Source of the DNA: Psychromonas sp. SP041
Lineage (GTDB): Bacteria; Pseudomonadota; Gammaproteobacteria; Enterobacterales; Psychromonadaceae
Assembly (NCBI RefSeq): GCF_000470315.2
Contig: NZ_CBRF02000004.1
Coordinates: 107,230-171,229, forward strand
Direction: 5' to 3'
DNA length: 64,000 nt
Shown: positions 8,946-18,085 of the stretch, piece by piece
Layout: every line of letters starts with the position of its first letter
Position numbering within the stretch: the first letter of the stretch is position 1
Translations under genes and position numbers: made by a program
Notes under the pieces: model-generated
Told to the model about the DNA's origin: nothing
The model's database searches: none
The model's input: the letters and a program-made list of their open reading frames with translations, nothing else

Positions 8946-11900
8946 ATGGCACAACAAGTCTATCAATTATTACGTATTATTATTATCGATAGCTTTTGGA
9001 AAGGACAAGTTAACGAGTTAGATTTATCTGGTCATACTCAGCTTGAAGGGACTAATGGTGCGGGTAAAACATCGTTAATGCGATTATTGCCTCTATTCTA
9101 TGGAATGCGCCCAAGTGATATCGTGAGTAAGGTTGACCAAGCTAAGAATTTTGCTGATTATTACCTTCCAAGAGACTCGAGTATGTTGGTTTATGAATAC
9201 CAACGTCCAGGCGGTCAAACATGTATGGCATTAGCCAGTTCAGATGGACGTGGCGTACAGTTTAAATTCATTGATAGTGGTTTTGATAGTCATCTCTTTA
9301 TTGGTGATAACCAAATTCCTTTAACTGTCTCTGAAGTAGAAAGAGTTTATCGCAACCTAGGCGTTGAGTGTTCAGTTTATTTAGGTGTTGATAAATATCG
9401 TCAAGTGATTCAAAACTTACGCAGTGGTCGTAAAGTTAAAGAAGTAAGACAACTACAAAACAGATTCTCTTTTAGTGACCTAGCAACACCTCATTTAGAT
9501 AAAGTGGTTAACGGCACGATTGAAAAGAACCTGGATTTTGATGCGGTAAAACAAATGCTGGTGGCTATTGCTAGCGACCATATCGCAAGGTCAGTAGGTG
9601 AAGAAAAAGAGCAAATAACACTTAATAAGCAAGATATAAGCTTATGGTTAGCGGATATTCAAGCCAGTCGTTCTATTCAAAAAGTAAGTGATAAAATTGC
9701 ACTGTGGCAAACGGACTTTACGCAGTTAGACAATTTATTAGTTAAATTACAACATTTGCATGCAGAAATGTTAGCTCATCAACAAACAATTTCTTCATTG
9801 CAAACGCAGCGTAGTGAGCAAAAATCTCAATTCAAAGATGAAATAACGACATTAGATAAACAGTTAAAAGAACAAAGTAGTTTGTTACAAACTGAGATCA
9901 GTAAACTGTTGGCTAAAATAGAAGCCGATCAAAGTCGTATCGATTTATTAGATGACGATAAATTAAAATTCGACGATAACGATGCGGCTAGCTTTCAACT
10001 TCAAGCTGATAATGCACCTCGTTACCAACAAGCACTTAATGATGTTAATGAAATCATTGAAGCCTTTGAAGGTAACCTAAATAAAGTCCAATCTAAATTC
10101 GAATCTTTGCTACAAGCGTTAACCTTACAGAAAGTAAAAGATGAAGCGCGTAATAATGAACAAGTGGCAAAAGTGAAAGATCAAGCCAGTGTTCAGCTGT
10201 CTATTATCTCTGAGACTTACCAAGGTCAGTTAAGTAAATTAAATGAGCAATTAAACGAAAGCTATTTAAAACTTAATATGGATCTACAGACCTTACAAAA
10301 CCAGTTAAAAATGCTGGAGATGGAACAACAAAGCATTAAAGTCGATCCTGAGTTACAAGCTGAGATTGAGCTTAACCAACGTAATATGTCTGAAGTGAAA
10401 GATAACTTAAGCGATCTATTACAAGTACTCAGTAGTGATAACGAACAGTTAAATACATTCGATAAACAGCGTCTGTTATTATTAGATCAACATACTAAAA
10501 ACAATCGCCAACTCGACAGTTCTAAAAAATCTCGCCAACAATTACAACTGCAATTATTACCTGAAGTAGATTCACTTCAGCACTTCTTAACCAATGAAAG
10601 CCAAGCTGCGGGCTGGAAAGATAATATTGGGCGAGTCTTGTCTGCAGAGCAATTAGCACGCAAAGATTTAACACCTCAATGGTTAGTGCAAGACTCTCCT
10701 CTTAGTTTATTTGGATTACAAATCGACTTGGACCAACTACAAGATAATGACTTGCAGCTGAATGAAAACGAGTTACGTGAGAAATTAAATGAAATCGAAG
10801 TAAAAATTACCACCTTGAATCAGCAGGGTGAAGCGTTAAGCACACAGTTAAGTGAACTTAATAAACAGATTAATAATCAACAACTGCTGATCAGTGAACG
10901 TAAGCAAAGCTTACAAAAAGCAGAATTGAAACGTGAGCAGTTTAAAACGCAACAAGAAAACCTCGACATTAAAAAGCAACGTTATTTAAAACAGGCTGCG
11001 TTAGCGTTTGAAGATAATATTAAAAAACTCAATACTAAAATTAAACAACAACAAGTTAAATTAGAAGAGTTTAAAGCGTTACAACAAGAACAACGTTTTG
11101 ATCTTAACAATCAAATGCTAGATCAACGTATGGTGATTGAGTCTGACCGTGATAGCCAATTAGAGCAATTAGAAGAGCAATTAGCTTCTATTCTAGAGAG
11201 TGCTAAAACACGTCAAAAAGATTATAAACAACAACGTGATCAAGCCTTAGACAAGTTAGATCCAGATGGTGAAGTGGATAAACGTATTAAACAACGAGTT
11301 GAATTAACTGAACAGCTTGAAGCTTGTGCTGTTTGGGCGCGTAAAGCGCGTGAATACCAACAATTCATGAATGAGCGTTATATTCATCGCGATCAACTGG
11401 TTGAACAGAATCAAAACCGTGAAGTGCAAAAGCGTGGTCTTGAAAACAACTTATCTGATGTCACCATTGAAAAAACTCATTTAATTAGCGAAAAGCAGAA
11501 GTTACATAAAAAAGTATCACAACAATTAAATGATGATGCTGATTTGTTGCTACAACTTGGTTTAGCACAGCGAGAGTGTGAGCAATATGGTATTGAAGCA
11601 ATATTATCTGATACTGAACCTCATAATAATGCCGATTTAACCGTCACGTTCTGTGGTGATTGGATCAAACAATTCAAAGTGATCGACAAACGCTTACAAA
11701 GCCAAATTACACAATTTAATACGGCCTTTGGTAAAAACAACGGTAATAGTGAACTGTATGAAAACTGGGTTAAGTTAGTGGCAGATAATGATATTTATAA
11801 AGGCGCACGTAGCTTATTTAAATATCAACATCCTATTGCAGATTTACTGAGTAGCGCCGTTCAAAAACAAAAAAATACGTATCAATTAGTGACGGTTAAC

Positions 11901-12761
11901 GCCAATATGATCAATGAGTTTTATCAGCACATTGAACACTTTGCGCGTCGTATTAAAAGCATTGGCAAACAATTATCAAGTAACGTGACCAAATTGGCAC
12001 ACTTTGAAGCATTAGCAGATATCAATGTGAATACCGTGATGAAGCAAGAAGAGCTTGATTACTGGGGACCGTTACAACAGTTTGCAAAGTTATTTGATAA
12101 GTATCGTGATGATCTACGTGAAGGCGTCGGTGATATCCCAGACGACTTAATCGTGGCAATGCAAAAACTGTCTGCTTATTTACCAAGTGATGGCTTTGCA
12201 TTAGCGCATCATCAGTTGTTTGATATTGAGTTTACTATCTCTGAAAAAGGGCAGTTAAAGCATGCTCGTAATGCTAGACAACTTAAAAAGATCAGCTCGA
12301 CAGGGTTATCCTATTTAGCGATGTTGTCTTTATATGCTGGCATATTAGGCATGTTAAGAGGCGAGAGTGATACACAAACACAAATCATTCTACCGGTAGA
12401 TGAATTAGGTGAGCTAGCCGCAGAGAATATCGATCTACTATTAACGATGTTTAATGATAATGCGATTACCATGTTATCGGCTTCTCCTTCAACGGATCGC
12501 CATATATTGTCGTTATATCAACGTCATTATAAAATCAAAGACAATAAGATTTTCCATGCGCATATTCCAACGTCGCGTTTAGATGAATTACTATTAAAAC
12601 GTAAGCAAGTATCTGACACATTAAATGCAGAGTCATTAGCTGTTGAATCAGTGGAAAAAGCTTCTTTACACTTGGATGTTGAAGAAACAAATAATAGTGA
12701 AGAAACAAATAATACGGCAATGACTACTGAAACAACACAGACGGAGAGCCAAGATGTTTAA
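8946..12761 (+). CDS. SMC-like ATPase of an MksB/JetC-type condensin (Wadjet-like)
   Basis: 1271-residue SMC-family ATPase, motor subunit of a MukBEF-related complex. The Walker A loop GTNGAGKTS is at residues 35-43, followed by two very long glutamine/lysine-rich coiled coils (about 250-1050) around a central hinge-like region. The C-terminal head has the ABC signature-like SSTGLSYLAML (from 1117) and Walker B IILPVDE (1147-1153). A poorly conserved acidic/threonine tail ends the protein. MukB itself is longer (near 1480 aa) and lies in an smtA-mukFEB operon, so this is a second, accessory condensin. In the Wadjet/MksBEFG family this subunit extrudes DNA loops and senses small circular DNA. 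It starts the operon and overlaps the next gene by 8 nt. Confidence 0.8.
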   Translation: MAQQVYQLLRIIIIDSFWKGQVNELDLSGHTQLEGTNGAGKTSLMRLLPLFYGMRPSDIVSKVDQAKNFADYYLPRDSSMLVYEYQRPGGQTCMALASSDGRGVQFKFIDSGFDSHLFIGDNQIPLTVSEVERVYRNLGVECSVYLGVDKYRQVIQNLRSGRKVKEVRQLQNRFSFSDLATPHLDKVVNGTIEKNLDFDAVKQMLVAIASDHIARSVGEEKEQITLNKQDISLWLADIQASRSIQKVSDKIALWQTDFTQLDNLLVKLQHLHAEMLAHQQTISSLQTQRSEQKSQFKDEITTLDKQLKEQSSLLQTEISKLLAKIEADQSRIDLLDDDKLKFDDNDAASFQLQADNAPRYQQALNDVNEIIEAFEGNLNKVQSKFESLLQALTLQKVKDEARNNEQVAKVKDQASVQLSIISETYQGQLSKLNEQLNESYLKLNMDLQTLQNQLKMLEMEQQSIKVDPELQAEIELNQRNMSEVKDNLSDLLQVLSSDNEQLNTFDKQRLLLLDQHTKNNRQLDSSKKSRQQLQLQLLPEVDSLQHFLTNESQAAGWKDNIGRVLSAEQLARKDLTPQWLVQDSPLSLFGLQIDLDQLQDNDLQLNENELREKLNEIEVKITTLNQQGEALSTQLSELNKQINNQQLLISERKQSLQKAELKREQFKTQQENLDIKKQRYLKQAALAFEDNIKKLNTKIKQQQVKLEEFKALQQEQRFDLNNQMLDQRMVIESDRDSQLEQLEEQLASILESAKTRQKDYKQQRDQALDKLDPDGEVDKRIKQRVELTEQLEACAVWARKAREYQQFMNERYIHRDQLVEQNQNREVQKRGLENNLSDVTIEKTHLISEKQKLHKKVSQQLNDDADLLLQLGLAQRECEQYGIEAILSDTEPHNNADLTVTFCGDWIKQFKVIDKRLQSQITQFNTAFGKNNGNSELYENWVKLVADNDIYKGARSLFKYQHPIADLLSSAVQKQKNTYQLVTVNANMINEFYQHIEHFARRIKSIGKQLSSNVTKLAHFEALADINVNTVMKQEELDYWGPLQQFAKLFDKYRDDLREGVGDIPDDLIVAMQKLSAYLPSDGFALAHHQLFDIEFTISEKGQLKHARNARQLKKISSTGLSYLAMLSLYAGILGMLRGESDTQTQIILPVDELGELAAENIDLLLTMFNDNAITMLSASPSTDRHILSLYQRHYKIKDNKIFHAHIPTSRLDELLLKRKQVSDTLNAESLAVESVEKASLHLDVEETNNSEETNNTAMTTETTQTESQDV

Positions 12762-13377
12762 ACAAACAGTACAACACTTACTGACTGGTGCCGTTATTTG
12801 TGAAACAGGCTTTGCAGACGAATACTTGTTTTTACAAGCCCAATCGAATCAAGATCGTGTCACGGATTTTTTATCAAATCTAGACCGTCAATTAACTTAT
12901 TTAGACAGTGCAGATGCTTTCTATTGCACTTTCAATGAAGTGGACAGTAATAACACTGCTGAACTCAGTGCTTTGTTTACTGATATCAGAGGCATGTTTC
13001 GCCCATTAGTTGAATTTTTAGAGCTAATTTTAACGGCCAGTCAAACAGATTTACCTATTCATGCTAAATCTATCATCAACATTAATGATTTATTTGACCC
13101 TTTTGAACATGATCAAACGCTACGTGAACAGTTACGTCATTTAACGGCCATCAAACCTTTTAAAACCAATAAACTGGAAAGCCGCGAACAGTTAGTGTTT
13201 GTCTTTCATAAATTAGAAGAGTTAGGCTACTTCGTACGTAAAAATACGGGTAGTAGTCGTTACTTTGCAACGGCGCGTTTTGACTTAGTGTATTTGCTTA
13301 TCGAGTTTTTAAATGATTCTGAACGTATTGAATTACCAGAAACAGTAGAGCAACAACAAGAAGAGTTATTGTTCTAA
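12754..13377 (+). CDS. MksE/JetB-like winged-helix condensin subunit
   Basis: 207 residues. It starts inside the last codons of the ATPase gene, with GGAG 7 nt before the ATG, so translation is coupled. Helical protein with a likely winged-helix segment around residues 130-190 (REQLVFVFHKLEELGYF...RYFATARFDLVYLLIEFL), as in MukE/MksE/JetB, which dimerise and bind the kleisin and DNA. Ends in an acidic Glu/Gln tail. Assignment rests on size, predicted fold and position next to an SMC ATPase and a kleisin-sized gene, not on a signature motif. Confidence 0.6.
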   Translation: MFKQTVQHLLTGAVICETGFADEYLFLQAQSNQDRVTDFLSNLDRQLTYLDSADAFYCTFNEVDSNNTAELSALFTDIRGMFRPLVEFLELILTASQTDLPIHAKSIININDLFDPFEHDQTLREQLRHLTAIKPFKTNKLESREQLVFVFHKLEELGYFVRKNTGSSRYFATARFDLVYLLIEFLNDSERIELPETVEQQQEELLF

Positions 13378-14618
13378 TGGCCGGTTATGATACAAAAGAT
13401 GTTGCTGAATTATTACGTCAACTAGGCAGTAATGATCAATTATTAGCAGAAGCTTATGTTTTTGGCTCAGTGCAAGGTGATGGTGACGATGCTCGTAAAA
13501 TAGCGGCATTACATAAAAAGTCATTACTTAGACCTGATGATGAGCCGGGTGATTACCGAGTGAGTGCTGAACTTAAGCGTATGCTTAATCGTTTAATGCG
13601 TAAACAAAGCAGTTACCGTCAGCTAACCGATATGGGTAAGGTCATTGATGTTTTAGAAGATACGGTGAATGATTACCGACTGTCAGTGATTGGCGACCAG
13701 CAAGATGATGCTGAATATTACTTAGATCAGTTAGACGATCTCTTATATGAAGCGAAAGATAATCTAAACGTTAGCTTAGATAATATGCATTATGCGATTT
13801 CTAGTCAGTTTGGTTTTGTGTCGACCATCAGCGCTAAAGTCCGTGAAAATGAACGCGCGTTAACCTATGCACAAAAACTATTAACTGAGTTACAACAGAT
13901 AGACCCTGAAACCTGTTACGAGTGGATGAATTGGGCTTGTCCTGTTGAATTAGCACGTAAAATTAGTGGCTTTATTTACTGGTTTAATCAAACGTTACCT
14001 CGATTGCGTTTTATCATTGATAGTATGCGCCTTAGCTTATTCAAATTAAGACGCGATGAAAAACAGGCAAGTTTATTGCGTAATATGGCGCGATACTTAA
14101 ATAAGCATCCTGAATTTGAAATTAATGAGACGATCTTCGAAGACAAAGCCTTGCCTAAATCGCTACGATTTGCAGCGCCTATGCCGATTAAGTCTTATAT
14201 TAATGTTAAAGAAACTGCGCATGAGCAAGCTTTAATAGAAATAGTGCAATCATTACGCAAGCTTAATAGCGTGACTAAACCTTCCGCGCGTGAAACGTCT
14301 TCCGTTGAAGTTTTAGACAATGTACCAATGAGCTTTAGCTATGATTACTTTGAAGAACAAACTGAACGCTTATTTGAACTCGCGATCACGACTAACGAGG
14401 CTGTTTCTGCAGTGAGTTATTGGCAAGAAGCATTACCTGAATGGCATCGTGAAAAGCAACATATAGAACCTGTTGCGTGGGTTGAGTTAGTGTTTAGTAG
14501 TTACTGTAAGCTAACCAATGCCCAACAAGCATTGATTGATATAAAGCCCAAAGGAAAACAGTTAGCCGGTATCTCTCATAACTGGTCTTATAGTGACATT
14601 GTAGTAAAAGTGAACTAA
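13377..14618 (+). CDS. MksF/JetA-like kleisin condensin subunit
   Basis: 413 residues, mostly helical. Start and the preceding stop codon share one base (TAATG), so it is translationally coupled to the MksE-like gene. The N-terminal region looks like a winged helix (VAELLRQLGSNDQLLAEAYVFG), followed by long helices containing LSVIGDQQDDAEYYLDQLDDLL and a C-terminal domain, as in the MukF/MksF/JetA kleisin that bridges the two ATPase heads. In characterised Wadjet loci this gene usually comes first; here it is third. Assignment is by operon logic and fold. Confidence 0.6.
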   Translation: MAGYDTKDVAELLRQLGSNDQLLAEAYVFGSVQGDGDDARKIAALHKKSLLRPDDEPGDYRVSAELKRMLNRLMRKQSSYRQLTDMGKVIDVLEDTVNDYRLSVIGDQQDDAEYYLDQLDDLLYEAKDNLNVSLDNMHYAISSQFGFVSTISAKVRENERALTYAQKLLTELQQIDPETCYEWMNWACPVELARKISGFIYWFNQTLPRLRFIIDSMRLSLFKLRRDEKQASLLRNMARYLNKHPEFEINETIFEDKALPKSLRFAAPMPIKSYINVKETAHEQALIEIVQSLRKLNSVTKPSARETSSVEVLDNVPMSFSYDYFEEQTERLFELAITTNEAVSAVSYWQEALPEWHREKQHIEPVAWVELVFSSYCKLTNAQQALIDIKPKGKQLAGISHNWSYSDIVVKVN

Positions 14619-14620
14619 CG

Positions 14621-15514
14621 ATGAACGGTCATCATTTTAATAAAATACAATACAACTTCTTTGCTAAACACCTTAAAGCTGACCTTGGCAATGTTAAGAT
14701 GGCCAAAAGTTGTCAATGGCTGGTTGATGCGCATCGAATTGGGCGCATTGTTAATGGCTATTGGCTTTATACTGAAAAAGACAGAGCAGCAATAATTCAA
14801 TTAGTTAAGTCACAATTAAATGTTGATCTCCTTTTTGATGCTTACCCTGAACAGCAATCTAGAATAGAGGTTGCTGCCTACCATAATGATGAAAAAGCCA
14901 ATGCACTGGCTGTTAGTAAAGATTTTGTATTAGTTAATTCATTGAACACCTTACACATTAATTCAAAAAGCTTAGATATTAATGCGTTTTCATCACTGGG
15001 TATTTATATCAATGCGAATAAGATAGAGACCATAGAGCATAAACACATTGTGTTGGTTGAAAATCTGGCGGTGATGGCCAATTTAAATAAGCTCGTGTTA
15101 ATGGATAATGCGAAACACTTAGTGAATGCTCTATGGGTTTACCGTGGAGACGTAAAGCGAGAACAAAGTACGGGTCGTGCTTATGATTTCTTTAGACGCT
15201 TTAAAGGATCTCATCAATTATTATGCTTTGCTGACGTTGACCCTGAAGGTATTAAGATTGCTATCACCAGTGGTGCATCTGCCATTTTATCGCCTAACGC
15301 CCATGCTTTGATAAACTTTAATGTAGGTGGACATGATTTCGACTATTTTAAACAATCCACTGCTAAGCAATACTTGATGAATAAAAGTAATCAAGGTGAT
15401 TTCCCATTAGAACTTGATAAGTTATTTACAGCGATGTCAGCACAAAGACAAACGATTAAACAAGAGCATATATTAGCTCACCAAATACCTTTGTCGGTAT
15501 TTACATTAGATTAA
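14621..15514 (+). CDS. MksG/JetD-like TOPRIM nuclease subunit
   Basis: 297 residues, last gene of the operon, starting 2 nt after the previous stop. The C-terminal half carries a TOPRIM-like pattern: conserved Glu in LVENL (Glu147), then CFADVDPEG with Asp205, Asp207 and Gly210, matching the DUF2220/JetD catalytic domain that cuts plasmid DNA in Wadjet systems. The N-terminal half (about 1-120) is probably the arm that docks on the condensin. It is clearly shorter than the roughly 380-400 aa JetD proteins I know. The DxD residues argue for an active metal-dependent nuclease and make this a defence system rather than a housekeeping condensin. Confidence 0.7.
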   Translation: MNGHHFNKIQYNFFAKHLKADLGNVKMAKSCQWLVDAHRIGRIVNGYWLYTEKDRAAIIQLVKSQLNVDLLFDAYPEQQSRIEVAAYHNDEKANALAVSKDFVLVNSLNTLHINSKSLDINAFSSLGIYINANKIETIEHKHIVLVENLAVMANLNKLVLMDNAKHLVNALWVYRGDVKREQSTGRAYDFFRRFKGSHQLLCFADVDPEGIKIAITSGASAILSPNAHALINFNVGGHDFDYFKQSTAKQYLMNKSNQGDFPLELDKLFTAMSAQRQTIKQEHILAHQIPLSVFTLD

Positions 15515-15515
15515 A

Positions 15516-15563
15516 TACATCATTAACTAATTACATCATTAACCAGTTACATCATTAACCAAC
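15516..15563. repeat. Three tandem 16-bp repeats
   Basis: TACATCATTAACTAAT, TACATCATTAACCAGT and TACATCATTAACCAAC follow head-to-tail directly after the TOPRIM gene stop codon. Probably a short slippage array; no role can be assigned. Confidence 0.7.
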
Positions 15564-15707
15564 AATTAAAAATGGCGAAGACTTGTTAGTAAAAAATCAC
15601 TAATGAAGTCTCTGCACATATCGTAAACATTAATTTATAAACTCTTATTTATCTTTTATTTAATTTATAATTAAGATAAAAAGAATCAATATTTAAAAGG
15701 AAAGAAA

Positions 15708-16187
15708 ATGCAAATAGCTAAAAATAGCGTCGTCGAATTTCACTATCGTCTTACTGAAGGCACTGAACTATTAGAAGATAGTGCAGGTAATAACCCATTG
15801 ATTTATCTTCACGGTGCTGGTGGTTTATTTGAAAAAATGGAATTAGGATTTGTTGACAAAACAGTGGGTGATAAATTTGAAGTGACATTAACGCCACAAG
15901 AATCATACGGTGAACGCCGTGAAGGTGCTTTACAACGTATTCCACTTAAGCATTTACAAGGTGCTAAAAAATGGACTGCAGGTATGACGGCGGTTGTTGA
16001 ATCTAACCAAGGTAAGCAAGAAGTCACACTTATTAAAGTAGGGCGCTTCAATGCTGATTGTGATTTAAACCATCCTTTTGCAGGTAAAACATTAACCTTC
16101 AATATTGAAGTAGTGAGTGTTCGTGCTGCAACTGAAGACGAGTTATCACACGGTCATGCACATGCTAAAGGTGGTTGTGGTCATTAA
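15708..16187 (+). CDS. slyD: FKBP-type peptidyl-prolyl isomerase, SlyD family
   Basis: Cytoplasmic FKBP-fold prolyl isomerase/chaperone. The protein (159 aa) has the SlyD order: N-terminal FKBP half, the inserted-flap chaperone domain (about residues 70-120) and a second FKBP half ending FNIEVVSVRAATEDEL. The C-terminus HGHAHAKGGCGH is a short version of the His/Cys-rich nickel-binding tail that lets E. coli SlyD deliver metal to hydrogenase. AAGGA Shine-Dalgarno before the ATG. Monocistronic, with a hairpin terminator 25 bp downstream. Confidence 0.88.
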   Translation: MQIAKNSVVEFHYRLTEGTELLEDSAGNNPLIYLHGAGGLFEKMELGFVDKTVGDKFEVTLTPQESYGERREGALQRIPLKHLQGAKKWTAGMTAVVESNQGKQEVTLIKVGRFNADCDLNHPFAGKTLTFNIEVVSVRAATEDELSHGHAHAKGGCGH

Positions 16188-16210
16188 TCGTCTTAACAAA
16201 TAGTAGATAA

Positions 16211-16252
16211 GTGTCAATTTGAATAGGCTGTATAGCACGTTCAAATTGACAC
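16211..16252 (+). terminator. Hairpin terminator after slyD
   Basis: Perfect 13-bp inverted repeat GTGTCAATTTGAA (16211-16223) and TTCAAATTGACAC (16240-16252), followed by CTGTTCTTTCT. It lies 24 bp after the slyD stop. Confidence 0.55.
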
Positions 16253-16295
16253 CTGTTCTTTCTACTTTGCTCTCGAATATTTTAGGAATCTTTAT

Positions 16296-16523
16296 ATGAA
16301 GCGTATTACTTTATTTTCTATGGCTAATTGCCCTCACTGCAAAACAGCAAAGCAATATCTTGAACAGCAAAAAATAGCGTTTAGATTAGTGGATGTTAAA
16401 AGCCCTGCAGGGCAAAAAGAGTTTGCTAAAACCGGCTACCGAGGTGTACCTGTGTTAAAGGTAGGCGATCAATTATTAAATGGGTTTAGCGTAAAAGGAT
16501 TTAATAATTTATATAAAGAATAA
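16296..16523 (+). CDS. Glutaredoxin family protein
   Basis: 75-residue single-domain thioredoxin-fold protein. The redox motif CPHC (Cys12, Cys15) sits near the N-terminus, followed by the conserved cis-proline in YRGVPVLKVG and the G-F motif NGFSVKGF. This NrdH/Grx-like size suits a disulfide reductant using glutathione or thioredoxin reductase; the exact partner is unknown. An AGGA Shine-Dalgarno lies upstream. Confidence 0.85.
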   Translation: MKRITLFSMANCPHCKTAKQYLEQQKIAFRLVDVKSPAGQKEFAKTGYRGVPVLKVGDQLLNGFSVKGFNNLYKE

Positions 16524-17142
16524 TACTTTAGTGAGGCTTAATGGTATCACTAAGTTTCATTGTCATTCTTAGTAAGTGATATTCACTAGTAAGACGCTTC
16601 CAATAGCGATTACTCTAGTATTTCAAATACGAAATAATGTTTATATATCCACTAATATTGATAACTTAGCCTTTAATTCAGTTTCTGAATTAAAGCCGTT
16701 ATCTATTGATGGTTTCTATTTTAGTGTTTAATCATTATTCACTATAATCAATCATGCGCGCCACAAGAATACACCGACTTAATACTTCCTTTAGTTTACC
16801 TTTCTATTTTTATAGATCACCTCACATCAATCTCTTTGCATAGCGATTTTTACTCATTTTTTATCTTTCTCAATGAGTTTCAATTACCTTTTTCGCTTAC
16901 CTGACATTAATTAAAATAATTAATGATTTTCTATGACTTTTTAATTAAATTTTTGTTGCTAGATTTTTAATTAATGCTTACTCTCAGGAATAATTTTTTG
17001 AAACTAATTTATTGATTATTTTAATGATCTCATTGGACTATTTTAATATTCGAATTAGTATTAAATCGACATGATTTTTATAATTAGTTTTTTATGTGTT
17101 TTTACAATAGATAGTCGTTTGTAATTGTTTAATGGAGTCATT
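16524..17142. other. 619-bp intergenic region with a perfect palindrome
   Basis: Contains a weak hairpin after the glutaredoxin gene (TTAGTGA 16528-16534 with TCACTAA 16547-16553) and a perfect 11-bp inverted repeat CTTTAATTCAG/CTGAATTAAAG at 16671-16695 with a TTT loop. The latter could be a terminator or an operator for the AraC-type gene downstream. No ORF is supported. The remainder is very AT-rich and should hold the regulator's promoter. Confidence 0.4.
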
Positions 17143-17922
17143 ATGAAACCACCTGACCCAGGACCTGTCCGTCCCGTTGAAGTTATTACTTTACCCAATG
17201 AAGTACAACAGCATGATCACGATCATCATCAGTTAGTGATTGCATTAAAAGGCTATTCTGAATTTAGTATTGAGGGACTACAAAACCTAATCGTACCTGG
17301 ACAGGGGTGTATTGTAACGGCTTCATCTGGCCATGCATTCAACGGTATTGGAGAGTCTGAAATATTAACGTTAAACCTACCTAATCAAAGCAGTTTAGAT
17401 AAATATACCCACGAACGTATTGAGCCTATTTTTAACAATAATCATTATTTTAAAATCGATAATCAGTTTCAATGTTTATTACAGTTACTCGTTAAAGAAA
17501 TCCGTCAATCACCTGATGATTTATTGGTCACTGATGCCTGTAAAAACACTATTATTGCTTTACTACAGCGTCACGTTAATACTGAATATCCTCAGAAGCT
17601 AATACCAAGAAGTAGAATCAATATGGCGATTATTGATAATTTCATTATTCAGCAAATTTCTACTAAAATTACAGTCGCTCAGTTAGCGGGCTGTGTCTTC
17701 TTAGGTGAAAGCCAATTTCACCTTCTTTTCAAGCAACAAGTTGGTCTAACTCCTCATCAATATATATTGCAGATGCGTTTTAATTTGGCTAAAGAGTTAT
17801 TAGAAGATAATTCGTTAACCTTAGCTTCAATCGCTAGCGCGAGTGGCTTTGCAAACCAAAGTAGCTTTACGCATAGTTTTACAAAGCTACAAGGCACTTC
17901 TCCTTCCAAGTTTCGCCATTAA
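17143..17922 (+). CDS. AraC-family transcriptional regulator, probable proline-utilisation activator
   Basis: About 259 residues. An N-terminal cupin-like effector domain (HDHDHHQLVIALKGYSEF, conserved His ligands) is followed by a C-terminal double helix-turn-helix AraC DNA-binding domain (about 160-255, with LAGCVFLGESQFHLLFKQQVG and IASASGFANQSSFTHSF). I start it at ATG 17143 because GGAG lies at the right distance; the reading frame extends six codons further to a TTG without a better ribosome site. It lies 163 bp before putA on the same strand, as do AraC-type proline regulators (e.g. PruR in Pseudomonas), so it probably activates putA in response to proline. That role is inferred from position. 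Confidence 0.8.
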   Translation: MKPPDPGPVRPVEVITLPNEVQQHDHDHHQLVIALKGYSEFSIEGLQNLIVPGQGCIVTASSGHAFNGIGESEILTLNLPNQSSLDKYTHERIEPIFNNNHYFKIDNQFQCLLQLLVKEIRQSPDDLLVTDACKNTIIALLQRHVNTEYPQKLIPRSRINMAIIDNFIIQQISTKITVAQLAGCVFLGESQFHLLFKQQVGLTPHQYILQMRFNLAKELLEDNSLTLASIASASGFANQSSFTHSFTKLQGTSPSKFRH

Positions 17923-17928
17923 TCTTTA

Positions 17929-17944
17929 TGTGACGTTTGTCACA
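17929..17944 (+). promoter_or_regulatory. CRP (cAMP receptor protein) binding site upstream of putA
   Basis: TGTGA-N6-TCACA is an exact match to the CRP half-site consensus and spacing, embedded in a longer perfect palindrome (TTTATGTGAC at 17925-17934 and GTCACATAAA at 17939-17948). It lies about 140 bp before the putA start and just after the AraC gene stop. Catabolite control of proline degradation is known in enterobacteria and Vibrio. The palindrome could also act as a terminator for the regulator gene, but no T-tract follows it. Confidence 0.6.
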
Positions 17945-18085
17945 TAAAAAATCTCATCGTACTTTTAGACATATCAATCGTAGTTTTTGATAAGAAATTC
18001 TATTCAATTAGAAATACTATCGAAAATTAGTCATATTTATTTAACATAGCCTTAACCAATGCTATGACTTTTAGGAGAATTGCTT

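Noticed and set aside
8946..12761. Housekeeping MukB
   Set aside because: Too short, different gene order and no smtA-mukF-mukE neighbours; it is joined to a TOPRIM gene, typical of Mks/Wadjet systems.
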